From Bacillus tequilensis KCTC 13622 (GTDB lineage Bacteria; Bacillota; Bacilli; Bacillales; Bacillaceae): a stretch of DNA of 64,000 nt. Of the stretch, positions 9,372 through 21,688 are shown one piece after another. Position 1 is the stretch's first letter. Each line of letters starts with the position of its first letter. The notes under the pieces were generated by a model. The model had not been told where the DNA came from, searched no databases, and saw only the letters and a program-made list of their open reading frames with translations. The position numbers and the translations under genes are program-made. The DNA lies in assembly GCF_000507145.1 (NCBI RefSeq), contig NZ_AYTO01000041.1:124001-188000 (forward strand), given 5' to 3'.

Positions 9372-10490
9372 TTATTCATCCGATTCAGCAGTTTCAGGCT
9401 CTGTAAAGAGCGGTTCATCATCATCTTCTTCAAGTTCTCTCGGATAGATTCCAAGTTCTCTTGCGTCCGTTTCGCTCTTAATATCAATCTTCCAGCCTGT
9501 CAGTTTAGCAGCTAAGCGTGCGTTTTGTCCTCTTTTGCCAATTGCCAAAGACAGCTGGTAATCAGGAACAATAACAGTTGTCGCTTTTTCTTCTTCATTA
9601 ACGATGACATCCATCACTTTTGAAGGGCTGAGCGCATTTGCGACAAATTCCACAGGATCACTGGACCAGTTGACAATGTCAATTTTTTCACCTTTTAATT
9701 CATTGACGATCGCCTGAACACGCTGACCTTTAGGACCTACGCATGAGCCGACAGGATCCACGTCAGGATCATCTGTGCGGACAGAAATTTTTGAACGGTC
9801 GCCGGCTTCTCTGGCAACAGATTTCAGCTCGACAGTTCCATCATAAATTTCAGGCACTTCGATTTCAAATAAACGCTTTAGCAAGCCTGGATGTGTTCTT
9901 GACACATAGATCTGCGGGCCCTTCGTCGTTTTTTCTACTTTTGTGATATATACCTTAATGCGGTCATGAGGCTTGTAGCTTTCATTTGGCATTTGCTCAT
10001 TCACCGGCAGCAAGGCTTCAATTTTGCCTAAAGACACATAGATAAACTTATTGTCCAGACGCTGGACGATACCTGTCATGATGTCTTCTTCACGGTCGAT
10101 AAATTCAGAATAAATCACACCGCGCTCAGCTTCGCGCACACGCTGTGTGACAACCTGCTTCGCTGTTTGAGCAGCAATGCGCCCGAAATCCTTAGGCGTT
10201 ACTTCGATTTCAACGACATCGCCGACCATATATTCCGGATGGATGCCCTGTGCCTCTTCAATAGAGATCTCCAGTCTTTGGTCGTATACTTCGTCAACGA
10301 CATCTTTTCTTGCAAACACACGGATGGAGCCAGTTTCACGGTTTAAATCCACCCGTACATTTTGCGCTTGATTAAAATTCCGCTTATAAGCAGAAATTAA
10401 CGCAGCTTCGATTGCTTCAATGATAATTTCCTTACTGATGCCTTTTTCTTTTTCAAGAATCGTGAGAGCATCTAATAATTCACTGCTCAT
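9372..10490 (-). CDS. nusA: transcription termination/antitermination factor NusA
   Basis: 372 residues. It binds RNA polymerase and nascent RNA and stimulates pausing and intrinsic termination. The N-terminal RNAP-binding domain (about 1-125) is followed by an S1 domain (about 135-200), KH1 (about 230-280, [18 protein letters not shown]) and KH2 (about 300-345, [18 protein letters not shown]), then an acidic tail. It lacks the C-terminal acidic repeats of the longer gamma-proteobacterial form. Second gene of the operon, 34 bases after rimP; the operon leader carries hairpins consistent with NusA autoregulation. Confidence 0.98.
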   Translation of the reverse strand: MSSELLDALTILEKEKGISKEIIIEAIEAALISAYKRNFNQAQNVRVDLNRETGSIRVFARKDVVDEVYDQRLEISIEEAQGIHPEYMVGDVVEIEVTPKDFGRIAAQTAKQVVTQRVREAERGVIYSEFIDREEDIMTGIVQRLDNKFIYVSLGKIEALLPVNEQMPNESYKPHDRIKVYITKVEKTTKGPQIYVSRTHPGLLKRLFEIEVPEIYDGTVELKSVAREAGDRSKISVRTDDPDVDPVGSCVGPKGQRVQAIVNELKGEKIDIVNWSSDPVEFVANALSPSKVMDVIVNEEEKATTVIVPDYQLSLAIGKRGQNARLAAKLTGWKIDIKSETDARELGIYPRELEEDDDEPLFTEPETAESDE

Positions 10491-10524
10491 TTAACGGTCT
10501 CCCCCCTTAAAACATTTGTATTCA

Positions 10525-10995
10525 TTAGAATGTAACAGCTAATCTCGCATTAGCTATTTTGTCATACGGAATATTGATCCGTTTCTTTCTTGTTTTGATC
10601 GTGATCTCAACTGTCACTGTTTGTCCATCAAATTCAGCCAGTTCACCTTCAAACACTTTTACACCCTCAATAGGCTCATACGTCTTAATGTACACATTTT
10701 TTCCAAGTGATTTTTCGAAATCGGCTTTTTTCTTCAGCGGACGCTCAGCTCCCGGAGATGAGACTTCAAGAAAGTAATTTTGGCTAATTGGGTCTGCCTC
10801 ATCAAGCTTTTCACTTAAAGCTTCGCTTACTTTGGCACATTCCTCAATGTCCACACCGTCATCGGAATCAATAAACACGCGAAGGAACCAGCTTTGACCC
10901 TCTTTGACAAATTCAATGTCAACGAGTTCCAGCTGAAGGCTGTCTACGATTGGCTGAGCCATTTCTTGAACGGTGTCAGTCACTTTTTTGCTCAT
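10525..10995 (-). CDS. rimP: ribosome maturation factor RimP
   Basis: 156 residues with the usual two-domain RimP form: an N-terminal alpha/beta part ([22 protein letters not shown]) and a C-terminal Sm-like beta domain with the [11 protein letters not shown] block between them. It assists 30S maturation. First gene of the rimP-nusA-rnpM-rplGA-infB-ylxP-rbfA operon. ATG at 10995 with AGGAGGAA upstream. Confidence 0.96.
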   Translation of the reverse strand: MSKKVTDTVQEMAQPIVDSLQLELVDIEFVKEGQSWFLRVFIDSDDGVDIEECAKVSEALSEKLDEADPISQNYFLEVSSPGAERPLKKKADFEKSLGKNVYIKTYEPIEGVKVFEGELAEFDGQTVTVEITIKTRKKRINIPYDKIANARLAVTF

Positions 10996-11172
10996 GTTCT
11001 TCCTCCTTGTGCTGTCGATCTCATATTCGTCTCGTCACTCTGCATAAAAACCCTGCTTCAAAAGAGCAGGGGCTAAAAAGTAAACGATGAACATGTCGAG
11101 ACAAATTTCTCTTGTTCAATACAAAAGAGCGGGTTTCCCCACTCTTTGCCTCGGTAATCGTTAGCATTTCCA
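10996..11172 (-). promoter_or_regulatory. rimP-nusA operon leader with two terminator-like hairpins
   Basis: From the predicted start near 11171 to the rimP ATG, the leader is about 175 bases. Hairpin 1 (11146-11125) pairs AAGAG-GGG with CCC-CTCTT around a GAAA loop and has an interrupted U tail (UUUUGUAUUG). Hairpin 2 (11071-11051) pairs CCCTGCT with AGCAGGG and is followed by UUUUU. No competing antiterminator is evident. This matches the published NusA autoregulation in B. subtilis, where NusA-stimulated termination in the 5' leader limits nusA expression. Confidence 0.8.
11046..11071 (-). terminator. attenuator/terminator hairpin in rimP-nusA leader
   Basis: 7-pair GC-rich stem CCCTGCT/AGCAGGG, 7-base loop, then UUUUU on the minus strand. 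It lies about 55 bases before the rimP start codon and downstream of the operon promoter, so it must be read through for expression. Confidence 0.85.
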
Positions 11173-11177
11173 ATAAA

Positions 11178-11206
11178 ACTATACCATAACCATATTTTTA
11201 TTGCAA
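11178..11206 (-). promoter_or_regulatory. sigma-A promoter of the rimP-nusA operon
   Basis: TTGCAA (11206-11201), exactly 17 bases, TATAGT (11183-11178) on the minus strand. It lies between the polC 3' hairpin and the leader hairpins. Confidence 0.75.
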
Positions 11207-11291
11207 ATGGATATACGCTTACCACCATACCTAAGCAAATGACAGAAACTCTAATGTTACAATGGCACTTTTTACGCTTATATATGCATAG

Positions 11292-11320
11292 AAGCAGAAT
11301 TTCCAAAGAAATTCTGCTTC
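11292..11320 (-). terminator. hairpin directly after polC
   Basis: A 13-pair perfect inverted repeat (GAAGCAGAATTTC against GAAATTCTGCTTC, 4-base loop, extending to about 11291) starts 5 bases after the polC stop. The following tract is only weakly U-rich (UAUGCAUAUAUAA). It may be a factor-assisted terminator or a 3'-end stabiliser. Confidence 0.6.
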
Positions 11321-11325
11321 CTATG

Positions 11326-14300
11326 TTAGAACAATGACAATTGGTTTTGATCTGGCAGTGATTCAAGGCAGCCATGACGATCTAAATACTCTAAAATCGT
11401 TTTTGACACTTTCCCTCTCTTTTGCAAATCTTCTTTCGAGAGGAACTCGCCTTCTTCACGAGCTTTTACAATGTTTAGAGCAGCGTTCGTCCCCAATCCA
11501 GGAATGGAGTTAAACGGCGGGATAAGACTGTTGCCGTCAATAATAAACTCTGCAGCGCTGGAGCGATATAAATCGACTTTTTGGAATGAATAGCCTCTCT
11601 CACACATTTCAAGCGCCAATTCTAAAACAGTCAGAAGGTTTTTTTCCTTTGGTGAAGCATCAAGTCCTTTAGAGTTAATATCCTCCATTACAGCCTTGAT
11701 TGCTGTAGAGCCCTTGATCATTGTATCGATATCAAAATCGTCTGCACGAACAGTAAAATAAGCAGCATAATACAGAAGCGCGTGATGCACTTTAAAGTAA
11801 GCAATGCGGACTGCCATTAATACATACGCTGCGGCGTGAGCTTTCGGGAACATGTATTTAATCTTTTTACAAGAATCAATATACCAGTCTGGGACATTGT
11901 TATTTTTCATTTCTTCTTCCCATTCGGGCATCAATCCTCTTCCTTTACGCACAAATTCCATGATTTTAAAGGCAAGGGACGGCTCAAGGCCTTGATAGAT
12001 TAAATAAACCATAATGTCATCACGGCAGCCGATAACCTCACTCAGCTCACAAATATTATTGTGGATGAGCTCCTGCGCATTGCCGAGCCATACATCTGTT
12101 CCGTGAGACAAGCCTGAAATCTGAACGAGCTCGGAAAAAGTTGTCGGCTTTGTATCTTCAAGCATCTGCCGGACAAACCGGGTTCCGAATTCAGGAATTC
12201 CGAGAGTTCCCGTTTTACAGCCGATCTGTTCTTCTGTAACACCGAGTGATTCGGTTCCCTGGAAGATTTTCATCACTTCAGGATCATCGGTTGGAATTGT
12301 TTTCGGATCAATTCCGCTTAAGTCTTGAAGCATCCGAATGACGGTCGGGTCATCGTGTCCGAGAATATCCAGTTTTAGCAGGTTGTCATGGATGGAGTGA
12401 AAATCAAAATGCGTCGTTTTCCATTCTGAACCTGTGGCGTCTGCCGGGAACTGAATTGGTGAAAAATCATAAATATCCATATAATCTGGAACAACGATAA
12501 TGCCCCCAGGGTGCTGTCCGGTCGTTCGTTTTACACCTGTACATCCCTGTACGAGCCGATCTACTTCAGCCCCGCGCATATGAAGATTATGATCTCCGGC
12601 ATAGCCTTTCACATATCCGTAGGCCGTTTTTTCTGCCACCGTGCCTATTGTTCCCGCACGATATACATTGTCTTCTCCAAACAATACTTTTGTGTAATTG
12701 TGCGCTTGCGGCTGGTATTCCCCTGAGAAGTTCAAGTCGATATCAGGTACTTTGTCCCCTTTAAATCCTAAGAACGTTTCAAACGGAATATCATGGCCGT
12801 CTTTTTTCAAAGGCGTTCCGCAATGAGGACATGTCTTGTCAGGCAGGTCAAAACCGGAACCGACAGAGCCGTCATTAAAGAACTCAGAATGCTGGCACTC
12901 GGAGCATACATAGTGCGGCGGCAGCGGGTTCACCTCAGTGATCTCAGTAAGCGTCGCAACTAATGAAGATCCGACAGAACCACGGGAACCTACGAGGTAT
13001 CCGTCATCCAGTGACCGTTTTACAAGTTTGTGAGAAATCAAATAAATAACAGCGAAGCCGTGGCCAATGATACTCTTTAATTCTTTTTCGATCCGCGCTT
13101 CGACAATTTCAGGCAGCTGTTCGCCGTAAATGCTTCTTGCACGCTGGTAGCTCATTTCTCTGATCTCTTCATCGGCGCCTTCGATTTTCGGTGTATACAA
13201 GTCATCTTTAATCGGTTTGATGTCATCGATTAAAGATGCGACTTTTTGGGTATTGGTAACAACGATTTCCTTCGCTTTTTCTTCACCTAAGAAAGAAAAG
13301 GCTTCAAGCATTTCATCCGTCGTTCTGAAATGTACTTTCGGAAGTTCATGCCTGTTCAGCGGATTGGCTCCGCCTTGAGAGGATACTAAAATCTTTCTGT
13401 AGATTTTATCCTCATCATTCAAGTAATGTACATTTCCCGTAGCAACAACCGGTTTATTTAGCTTTTCACCCAGTTTCGTGATATTCGCAATAATTTCTTT
13501 CAGTGATTTTTCATCGCGGACGAGTTCAAGCTCCAGCAAGTGACGGTACACTTCAGGCGGCTGAACCTCAAGATAATCATAGAATGACGCGACATCTTCA
13601 ACCTCTTCAGGCGATTTTTGCATCATCCCTTCAAAAACCTCTCCCCTGTCACAGGCTGAACCGATCAGAAGCCCTTCCCTGTATTTCTCAAGCTGAGATC
13701 TTGGGATACGAGGCACTCTGTAAAAATAATGAATATGGGAAAGTGACACAAGCTTAAATAAATTTTTAAGCCCCGTGCTGTTCACCGCAAGTAATGTTGC
13801 ATGATACGGTCTTGATCTTTGATAAGCGTTGGACTGCCCCATATTTTCATTCAGTTCGTCATGATACTGAATACCCTTTTCCGCTGCGTCCTTCAGCATT
13901 TTCAGGAGCAAATAAGCGGTCGCCTCAGTATCATAAATCGCACGGTGATGCTGTGTGAGCTCAATATCAAACTTTTTACAGAGCGTGTTCAGACGATGGT
14001 TCTTAAATTCCGGATAGAGGAAACGGCCGAGCTCAAGCGTATCAATGACTGGGTTTTTAGCTTTTTCGACTTCAAGAAGCTTTTTATAAGCGACATTTAA
14101 GAACCCCATGTCAAAGCTCGCATTATGAGCAACAAGGATATCATCGCCGATCCATTCTCTGAAATCTCTTATCACATCTACAACATCCGGAGCATCGCGA
14201 AGCATATCATCGGTGATGCCTGTCAGCTCTATAATTGTGGCTGAAAGCGGGCGATGCGGGTTCGCAAACGCCTCAAATTTATCAATAATTTCTCCGCCTT

Positions 14301-15639
14301 TTACTTTTACTGCAGCCAGCTCAATAATGGTGTCGTATACAGCAGACAACCCAGTCGTTTCGACGTCGAAAACAACATATGTTTCTTCCTCAAGAAGGCG
14401 ATATGCAGCGTTATACGCAATTGGCACACCATCATCAACGAGATTCGCTTCCATCCCGTAAATCATTTTAATTCCATGCTTTTTGGCGGCAGAATACGCA
14501 TCAGGGAAAGATTGAACAACAGCATGGTCAGTCAAAGCGATGGCCTCATGCCCCCACTTTTTCGCCTGTTCGACAAGTTTTCCAATCCCTGTAACAGCGT
14601 CCATTTGGCTCATTGGAGAATGCAGATGCAATTCCACTCTTTTTTCTCCTTCAGGAGCCGTATCTTCACGGGTTTTTGCTTTTATTTCGTTAACGTCATT
14701 TGCGATCATGACGAGATCTCTGACGAAAGTGTCATTTTGGATGCTTCCGCGTGCTTTTACCCACATTCCTTTTTTCAGAGACTTCATCAGTGCCGCATCT
14801 TCTTTTTCACGTGCAAACATTTTAATTAAAATACTATTTGTATAGTCTGTAATTTTGAAGATGCACAGTGTGCGTCCGCTTTTCAGCTCTCGCGTCTCCG
14901 CATCAAACACATACCCCTGAACCGTAATTCTCCGTTCTTCATCCATGATGCTGTCAAGCGTCCGGATTTCTTCGTTATCTTTAATTTGATAACCGATGAC
15001 AAGAGGCCCAGACGGCACTTGATCTTCATCACTTTCTTTATCTTTCTTCTCCATTTCAATCAAGGCCTGCATGGCCCGCTCTTGGTCTTCTGCAAGCTTT
15101 TGCTCCCGGAACTTTTGAACTTCTTGCTCTGATACAAATATTTCAGCATCAAGCTGAAGATCCGGAAAACCAAATTGCCGGTAGCCCGCTTGAATCATGG
15201 AACTGTATTTATTCTTAAGGGCAGCCGCTTCTGTGTCCGTTTTTGTTTTGACAATCAGTTTATTGCCCTTCAGCTTCGGCTTTTGCTGATTTAGGAGACT
15301 GATAATCGGCGGCGAAATGCCTTGCAATTCTTCAATGCAGCGTGACCAGTAGTCTTGAACAAGACTTTCACTGAAATCGGCATCCTGCACTTCAATTGAA
15401 GATGTCACTTTTGCTATGTGGGCAAATGATTGTGTCAGCCTCGTTGTTAATGTGTCATATAATTGAAAAGGCAGCAAAGATTTAAATTGAAAATGAAAAT
15501 GCCAAGACTTAGACGCTTTGTGTATCGTCAGCTTTTTAATCTCGCCATCTTCAAAGTATGTCATGAAGGTATCATCTGTCATATTAATCTGCTGCAGAAG
15601 AATTTGAAACTGCCTTCTGTTTACTGATAACTGTTCCAT
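11326..15639 (-). CDS. polC: DNA polymerase III alpha subunit, PolC type
   Basis: 1437 residues, the usual PolC length. Main replicative polymerase of low-GC Gram-positives, with built-in proofreading. Order: N-terminal domain, OB domain (about 240-320), PHP domain beginning near 335 ([16 protein letters not shown]), a DEDDh exonuclease inserted near 420-590 ([11 protein letters not shown]), a zinc finger (CSECQ...CPHCG), the polymerase core with [13 protein letters not shown], and a C-terminus QLSLF that fits a sliding-clamp peptide. ATG at 15639 preceded by AGGGAGGG; the 17 extra upstream codons are not needed. Confidence 0.98.
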   Translation of the reverse strand: MEQLSVNRRQFQILLQQINMTDDTFMTYFEDGEIKKLTIHKASKSWHFHFQFKSLLPFQLYDTLTTRLTQSFAHIAKVTSSIEVQDADFSESLVQDYWSRCIEELQGISPPIISLLNQQKPKLKGNKLIVKTKTDTEAAALKNKYSSMIQAGYRQFGFPDLQLDAEIFVSEQEVQKFREQKLAEDQERAMQALIEMEKKDKESDEDQVPSGPLVIGYQIKDNEEIRTLDSIMDEERRITVQGYVFDAETRELKSGRTLCIFKITDYTNSILIKMFAREKEDAALMKSLKKGMWVKARGSIQNDTFVRDLVMIANDVNEIKAKTREDTAPEGEKRVELHLHSPMSQMDAVTGIGKLVEQAKKWGHEAIALTDHAVVQSFPDAYSAAKKHGIKMIYGMEANLVDDGVPIAYNAAYRLLEEETYVVFDVETTGLSAVYDTIIELAAVKVKGGEIIDKFEAFANPHRPLSATIIELTGITDDMLRDAPDVVDVIRDFREWIGDDILVAHNASFDMGFLNVAYKKLLEVEKAKNPVIDTLELGRFLYPEFKNHRLNTLCKKFDIELTQHHRAIYDTEATAYLLLKMLKDAAEKGIQYHDELNENMGQSNAYQRSRPYHATLLAVNSTGLKNLFKLVSLSHIHYFYRVPRIPRSQLEKYREGLLIGSACDRGEVFEGMMQKSPEEVEDVASFYDYLEVQPPEVYRHLLELELVRDEKSLKEIIANITKLGEKLNKPVVATGNVHYLNDEDKIYRKILVSSQGGANPLNRHELPKVHFRTTDEMLEAFSFLGEEKAKEIVVTNTQKVASLIDDIKPIKDDLYTPKIEGADEEIREMSYQRARSIYGEQLPEIVEARIEKELKSIIGHGFAVIYLISHKLVKRSLDDGYLVGSRGSVGSSLVATLTEITEVNPLPPHYVCSECQHSEFFNDGSVGSGFDLPDKTCPHCGTPLKKDGHDIPFETFLGFKGDKVPDIDLNFSGEYQPQAHNYTKVLFGEDNVYRAGTIGTVAEKTAYGYVKGYAGDHNLHMRGAEVDRLVQGCTGVKRTTGQHPGGIIVVPDYMDIYDFSPIQFPADATGSEWKTTHFDFHSIHDNLLKLDILGHDDPTVIRMLQDLSGIDPKTIPTDDPEVMKIFQGTESLGVTEEQIGCKTGTLGIPEFGTRFVRQMLEDTKPTTFSELVQISGLSHGTDVWLGNAQELIHNNICELSEVIGCRDDIMVYLIYQGLEPSLAFKIMEFVRKGRGLMPEWEEEMKNNNVPDWYIDSCKKIKYMFPKAHAAAYVLMAVRIAYFKVHHALLYYAAYFTVRADDFDIDTMIKGSTAIKAVMEDINSKGLDASPKEKNLLTVLELALEMCERGYSFQKVDLYRSSAAEFIIDGNSLIPPFNSIPGLGTNAALNIVKAREEGEFLSKEDLQKRGKVSKTILEYLDRHGCLESLPDQNQLSLF

Positions 15640-15673
15640 TAAGACAGTATCCCTCCCTAAAAACATCATAAGT

Positions 15674-15702
15674 GAAGGTACCTCAGGCAATGAGGTACCT
15701 TC
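15674..15702 (-). terminator. hairpin between proS and polC
   Basis: A perfect 12-pair inverted repeat (GAAGGTACCTCA against TGAGGTACCTTC, 5-base loop) lies in the 108-base gap between proS and polC. A UUUUU run follows only about 12 bases later on the minus strand; on the plus strand the next bases are richer in T. It could be a weak, read-through terminator or a polC leader structure. Confidence 0.6.
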
Positions 15703-15747
15703 TATTATTTCTATTTTAACATGTTTTTTGATAAATCGTTATCGTGA

Positions 15748-17463
<1,716 letters not shown>

Positions 17464-17474
17464 TTACTTTTCGT

Positions 17475-18743
17475 TTACAAGAACAGCCGCTGGATATCGT
17501 TCCATGTGACGACCAGCATAAGAAGCATTAAGAAAGCTACTCCGATAAACACAACAAATGCTTCTTTTTCCCTGTTAATCGGTTTGCCCCGAATCGCTTC
17601 AATAAATAGAAATAACAATCTTCCTCCGTCAAGCGCCGGAATCGGAAGCAAGTTGACAATCCCAAGGTTAATGCTTAAAAACGCAGCAAACTGGAATAGG
17701 TTCACTAGCCCTGTTTTCGCCACTTGGTCTGTCATGTCATATATACCGACAGGGCCTGACAGCATATCAAGTTTAAATTGCCCTGTCACTAATTTGCTTA
17801 AGTTGGTTAAAATGGCTTTGGTGACATCTACTGTGGACGTCGCACCGTAGGCAACTGCTGAGAGAACGCCTTTTTCAGTCGGCGCATAGGAGCCGAAACG
17901 TCCGATTGTTTTCTTGTTCTCATCTTTCACAGCTTCCGGAGTCACAGAAATATGAAGCATTTTATTATCTCTTTTTACTGCAACATCCATTGCTTTTTCC
18001 GGATTTTCTTTTACAGCGGAGACAATGTCCGTCCAAGACCTCATTTTCTCTCCATTAATGCTTTGAATGTAATCTCCTTCTTTTAGCCCTGCTTCAGCCG
18101 CCCGGCCATTGTCAGTCAGCTGCCCGAGCATAGGCTCATTGGACGGAACGCCTTGAATAAGCCCAAGCATCACTAAAATGACGTAAGCTAAAATAAAGTT
18201 CATGATCGGCCCTGCAGCAATCGCTTTAATCCGCTGCCACACAGGTTTGGAACCAAATTGGCGATTATATGGCGCAATCTGAACTTCTTCTCCGTCTACA
18301 ATGAAAAAGGATGTTTCGCTGACAGTAAAGCTTGAAAGCTCATCCTCTTTCCCTTGCTCATAGCCGGTGATTTTCATGTCATGCTCTAAATCCGCTGTTT
18401 CCACTTCAATGACTAGAGCATCGGGGTATTTTTCCTTTTGATTGATGATGAGTTTCTCAACTTGATCTTCTTTATTAAACAGAAGCCCGACCGTGTAACC
18501 GGGTTTCACCTCAATCATTTCCGGATCTTCGCCTGCCATACGGACAAATCCGCCGACCGGAAGCAGCCTGATCGTATAAACTGTTTCATTTTTTTTGAAG
18601 GAAAAAATCTTTGGACCGAAACCGATCGCAAATTCACGGCAGAGAATTCCCGCTCTTTGGGCTAGCAATAAATGGCCCAGTTCATGGAAGAAAACGAGCG
18701 CTCCGAAAATAATGACAAACGCTATAACTGTATTCACGAACAT
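17475..18743 (-). CDS. rasP: site-2 intramembrane zinc metalloprotease RasP
   Basis: 422 residues. It cleaves membrane anti-sigma factors such as RsiW after site-1 cutting, and clears signal-peptide remnants. HELGH (residues 20-24) lies in the first transmembrane segment. A PDZ domain is near 200-290 (GLKEGDYIQSINGEKM). The second metal motif LLPIPALDGGRLLF lies near the C-terminus among further membrane segments. Six bases separate it from dxr, so they are co-transcribed. Confidence 0.97.
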   Translation of the reverse strand: MFVNTVIAFVIIFGALVFFHELGHLLLAQRAGILCREFAIGFGPKIFSFKKNETVYTIRLLPVGGFVRMAGEDPEMIEVKPGYTVGLLFNKEDQVEKLIINQKEKYPDALVIEVETADLEHDMKITGYEQGKEDELSSFTVSETSFFIVDGEEVQIAPYNRQFGSKPVWQRIKAIAAGPIMNFILAYVILVMLGLIQGVPSNEPMLGQLTDNGRAAEAGLKEGDYIQSINGEKMRSWTDIVSAVKENPEKAMDVAVKRDNKMLHISVTPEAVKDENKKTIGRFGSYAPTEKGVLSAVAYGATSTVDVTKAILTNLSKLVTGQFKLDMLSGPVGIYDMTDQVAKTGLVNLFQFAAFLSINLGIVNLLPIPALDGGRLLFLFIEAIRGKPINREKEAFVVFIGVAFLMLLMLVVTWNDIQRLFL

Positions 18744-18749
18744 ACCACC

Positions 18750-19901
18750 TTATGTGAGTATTGAGTTGACGTATCCCCGGGTATCTTTGTCCACTTCTTG
18801 AATGTCCGCCAGACTCGGTTTTTTAATCAACTGATGGCGGGATAATGCCTTTTCGATACAGTCTTCAATAGCCAAAAACGGTATCTTGCCGGCTAAAAAG
18901 GCTGCGACAGCTACTTCATTTGCCGCATTAAGCACTGTCGGCATTGTTCCTCCTATTTTACCTGATTCAAAAGCAAATTGTAAGCATCGGAACCTGTCAA
19001 AATCAGCTTTCTCAAAATGGAGGGTGCCGATTTCCCATAATTCAAGCCTTTTCGCATCCGGCAATGGCAACCGGTCAGGATAAGTGAGCGCATACTGGAT
19101 TGGGACCCTCATATCCGGGGTTCCGAGCTGTGCAATCACACTCCTGTCATGAAACTCAACCATTGAATGGATGATGCTCTCCTTATGTAAAACCACATCA
19201 ATTTGTTCATACGGGACATCGAAAAGCCAATGTGCCTCGATCACTTCTAATCCCTTATTCATCATTGTAGCCGAATCAATCGTAATTTTTGCACCCATTG
19301 ACCAATTTGGGTGTTTTAATGCGTCCTCAACTGTAACTGATTCGAGCTCCTCCCGCGTCTTGTCCCGAAAGCTCCCGCCGGATGCCGTAATGATGAGGCG
19401 GTCAATGTTTTTAGCCTGTTCGCCTTGAAGCGCTTGAAAAATTGCCGAATGCTCACTGTCAACAGGCAGAAGCGGAACATCATATTTCTTAGCATGTTCT
19501 TTTACTATATGCCCTGCAGTGACAAGAGTTTCCTTATTTGCAAGCGCAATTGTTTTTTTCTGTTCAATTGCCTTTAACGTCGGGATAAGACCGACGCTTC
19601 CAAGCAAGGCATTGACAACAATGTCAACCTCATCCATCACCGCTGCTTCTATCAGCCCTTCTTCTCCCAGCCCGATTTGGCATTCAAAAGAAAAAGACGT
19701 TTGTTTTAATTTATGATATGTATCCAGATCAGCGACAGAGACAAACTTCGGCTGAAAGGCCTCTATCATTGGAACGGCCTTATCAATATTTCTGCCAAAC
19801 GACATAGATACCAGCTGAAATTGATCCTGATGTGTACGCAATACGTCAAGAGTCTGTTCGCCGATTGATCCTGTTGCTCCTAAAAGACAAATATTTTTCA
19901 A
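18750..19901 (-). CDS. dxr: 1-deoxy-D-xylulose 5-phosphate reductoisomerase
   Basis: 383 residues. Second step of the MEP isoprenoid pathway, making 2-C-methyl-D-erythritol 4-phosphate with NADPH. The N-terminus has the dinucleotide motif [36 protein letters not shown] and [10 protein letters not shown] line the active site. I chose TTG at 19901: AGGAG lies 11 bases before it, whereas the longer open frame starts at a GTG only 2 bases from AGGAG. It supplies precursors for the UppS reaction encoded in the same operon. Confidence 0.95.
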   Translation of the reverse strand: MKNICLLGATGSIGEQTLDVLRTHQDQFQLVSMSFGRNIDKAVPMIEAFQPKFVSVADLDTYHKLKQTSFSFECQIGLGEEGLIEAAVMDEVDIVVNALLGSVGLIPTLKAIEQKKTIALANKETLVTAGHIVKEHAKKYDVPLLPVDSEHSAIFQALQGEQAKNIDRLIITASGGSFRDKTREELESVTVEDALKHPNWSMGAKITIDSATMMNKGLEVIEAHWLFDVPYEQIDVVLHKESIIHSMVEFHDRSVIAQLGTPDMRVPIQYALTYPDRLPLPDAKRLELWEIGTLHFEKADFDRFRCLQFAFESGKIGGTMPTVLNAANEVAVAAFLAGKIPFLAIEDCIEKALSRHQLIKKPSLADIQEVDKDTRGYVNSILT

Positions 19902-19962
19902 AGTTGCCACTACTCCTATTCTTTTTGCTGCATGATCAGTCTCATACTCATATTAGACTTTT

Positions 19963-20763
19963 TTATGAAAAAAGGGCAAGCAGAAAGTACAAGAAAGGCA
20001 TGACAAACAAGAAACTGTCAAAACGGTCTAATATACCGCCATGCCCGGGAAGAATCTTCCCAGAATCTTTTACATCGTAATGTCTTTTCAAGGCGGATTC
20101 CACTAAATCTCCAAGTTGTCCGAAAACAGACAAAAACAGTGTGATCAACAGCAGATAGATATACGGGATCGGAAGATGAGCAACAAACTGAAAAATCGTC
20201 GCCAGTATAAGTGCGATGACAATTCCGCCTGCAAAGCCTTCCACTGTTTTATTCGGACTGATTTCAGGCCAAAGTTTTCGCTTGCCAAGCGATTTCCCGA
20301 CAAAATATGCACCGGAATCAGTGGACCAAATGACAACACACGCGTAAAAAATGTATGTTAATCCATATTGGTCTAGATTTCTGATTTCTATAAAATAATG
20401 AAAACACATTCCGATGTAAATTGCTGCCAGTGTAATAAACCCGACTTCATCAAAAGTAAAGGTGTTTTTTACCAGAACTGTGTAAATCAGCAAAAGCAAC
20501 ACCGCGAACAAAGCGATTTCCATTTTCGAAATACCATTCTCTTCCAAAAACGAATACTGGCTTGGCAATAAGAACAGCCACAATAATAAAAGACCGATCA
20601 CACCCGGCAGTGAAACCAGCTTCAGCTTTTTCATCCGTAAAAGTTCAAAAAGCGCTACACTGCCCATCACATAAATTAATACGGTGAACGGCAATTTCCC
20701 GACAATAACCAAAAATAAAAATACAATTGCTGCCAGAACACCTGTCAAAATTCTTTGTTTCAT
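19963..20763 (-). CDS. cdsA: phosphatidate cytidylyltransferase
   Basis: 266 residues from the ATG at 20763 (MKQRILTGVLAAI). It makes CDP-diacylglycerol, the precursor of acidic phospholipids. About seven hydrophobic segments are visible. The C-terminal signature includes KRHYDVKDSGKILPGHGGILDRFDS. An in-frame ATG three codons earlier (20772) is directly against AGAGG and would leave no spacing, so the inner ATG is preferred; annotations giving 269 residues use the outer one. Confidence 0.95.
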   Translation of the reverse strand: MKQRILTGVLAAIVFLFLVIVGKLPFTVLIYVMGSVALFELLRMKKLKLVSLPGVIGLLLLWLFLLPSQYSFLEENGISKMEIALFAVLLLLIYTVLVKNTFTFDEVGFITLAAIYIGMCFHYFIEIRNLDQYGLTYIFYACVVIWSTDSGAYFVGKSLGKRKLWPEISPNKTVEGFAGGIVIALILATIFQFVAHLPIPYIYLLLITLFLSVFGQLGDLVESALKRHYDVKDSGKILPGHGGILDRFDSFLFVMPFLYFLLALFS

Positions 20764-20775
20764 GTCCACCATCCT

Positions 20776-21558
20776 CTAAATTCCGCCAAACCTCCGGCCT
20801 CTCTGCTGATATTCTCCTAACGCCTGTAAGAAGTGATCTTCTTTAAAGTCAGGCCACAAGACGTCAGTAAAGACAAATTCACTGTAAGCAACCTGCCATA
20901 GCATAAAATTGCTCAGTCTAATCTCGCCGCTCGTTCGAATTAAAAGTTCAGGATCCTGCAAAGATTCAGTCATTAAATAGTTAGAAAAAAGAGATTCATC
21001 AATGTCTTCAATATTTAAAGAGCCTTCCTTCACTTTTTCCGCGAGTGATTTTGCAGCAGTGACAATTTCAGTGCGGCCTCCATAATTGAGAGCAAAATTT
21101 AGGATCATTCCGTCGTTTTGCGCTGTATCCACTACAGCCTTTTCAATCGCACGTAATGTGTGTGCCGGCAAAGCCGTTTTATCTCCTATGATCCGAACCT
21201 GTACATTTTCCTCAACAAGCTCTGGAAGATACGTATTTAAAAATTCTTCCGGAAGCTTCATGAGAAAATCGACTTCCATTTTCGGCCTCTTCCAATTTTC
21301 TGTTGAAAAAGCATACAATGTCAGCACTTTGACACCTAATGCGTTCGCAAGCTTTGTTGTCCTTTTTACCACCTTCATCCCTTCGTGGTGGCCTGCAATT
21401 CGGGGAAGAGAGCGTTTTTTAGCCCAACGGCCATTCCCATCCATGATAATGGCGATATGTTCGGGAATTTCTCCCTTAAGTATGTCTTCTTTTGTATAAC
21501 GTTCTAAGTTGGAAGCCGCAGTTTGCTGATTCTTCCAATTTTTGAGTATGTTGAGCAT
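20776..21558 (-). CDS. uppS: undecaprenyl (cis-prenyl) diphosphate synthase
   Basis: 260 residues. It condenses eight isopentenyl units onto farnesyl diphosphate to make the C55 carrier of wall synthesis. The catalytic motif IIMDGNGRWAKKR (aspartate near residue 40) and the C-terminal RTSGEIRLSNFMLWQ block are intact. It opens the uppS-cdsA-dxr-rasP-proS run, downstream of the frr terminator. ATG at 21558. Twelve bases separate its stop from the cdsA start. Confidence 0.97.
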   Translation of the reverse strand: MLNILKNWKNQQTAASNLERYTKEDILKGEIPEHIAIIMDGNGRWAKKRSLPRIAGHHEGMKVVKRTTKLANALGVKVLTLYAFSTENWKRPKMEVDFLMKLPEEFLNTYLPELVEENVQVRIIGDKTALPAHTLRAIEKAVVDTAQNDGMILNFALNYGGRTEIVTAAKSLAEKVKEGSLNIEDIDESLFSNYLMTESLQDPELLIRTSGEIRLSNFMLWQVAYSEFVFTDVLWPDFKEDHFLQALGEYQQRGRRFGGI

Positions 21559-21624
21559 GAGATTCCTCCGTCACCCAAAAAGGTTACATTCCCTGCTGAT
21601 AATCAATGTAATCAACAGTATTAA

Positions 21625-21656
21625 CAAAAAAACCCCCTGTAAACATGAGAGGGTCT
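21625..21656 (-). terminator. terminator after frr
   Basis: ACCCTCT pairs with AGGGGGT (one G-U pair) around a 9-base loop, followed by a run of seven U residues on the minus strand, about 35 bases after the frr stop. It closes the pyrH-frr unit before uppS. Confidence 0.85.
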
Positions 21657-21688
21657 TTTCACTATTATCTATTGTACATAGTTTTTCA

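Noticed and set aside
13503-14845. Plus-strand open frames up to 191 codons opposite polC
   Set aside because: They are shadows of polC codon structure without recognisable domains or start signals.
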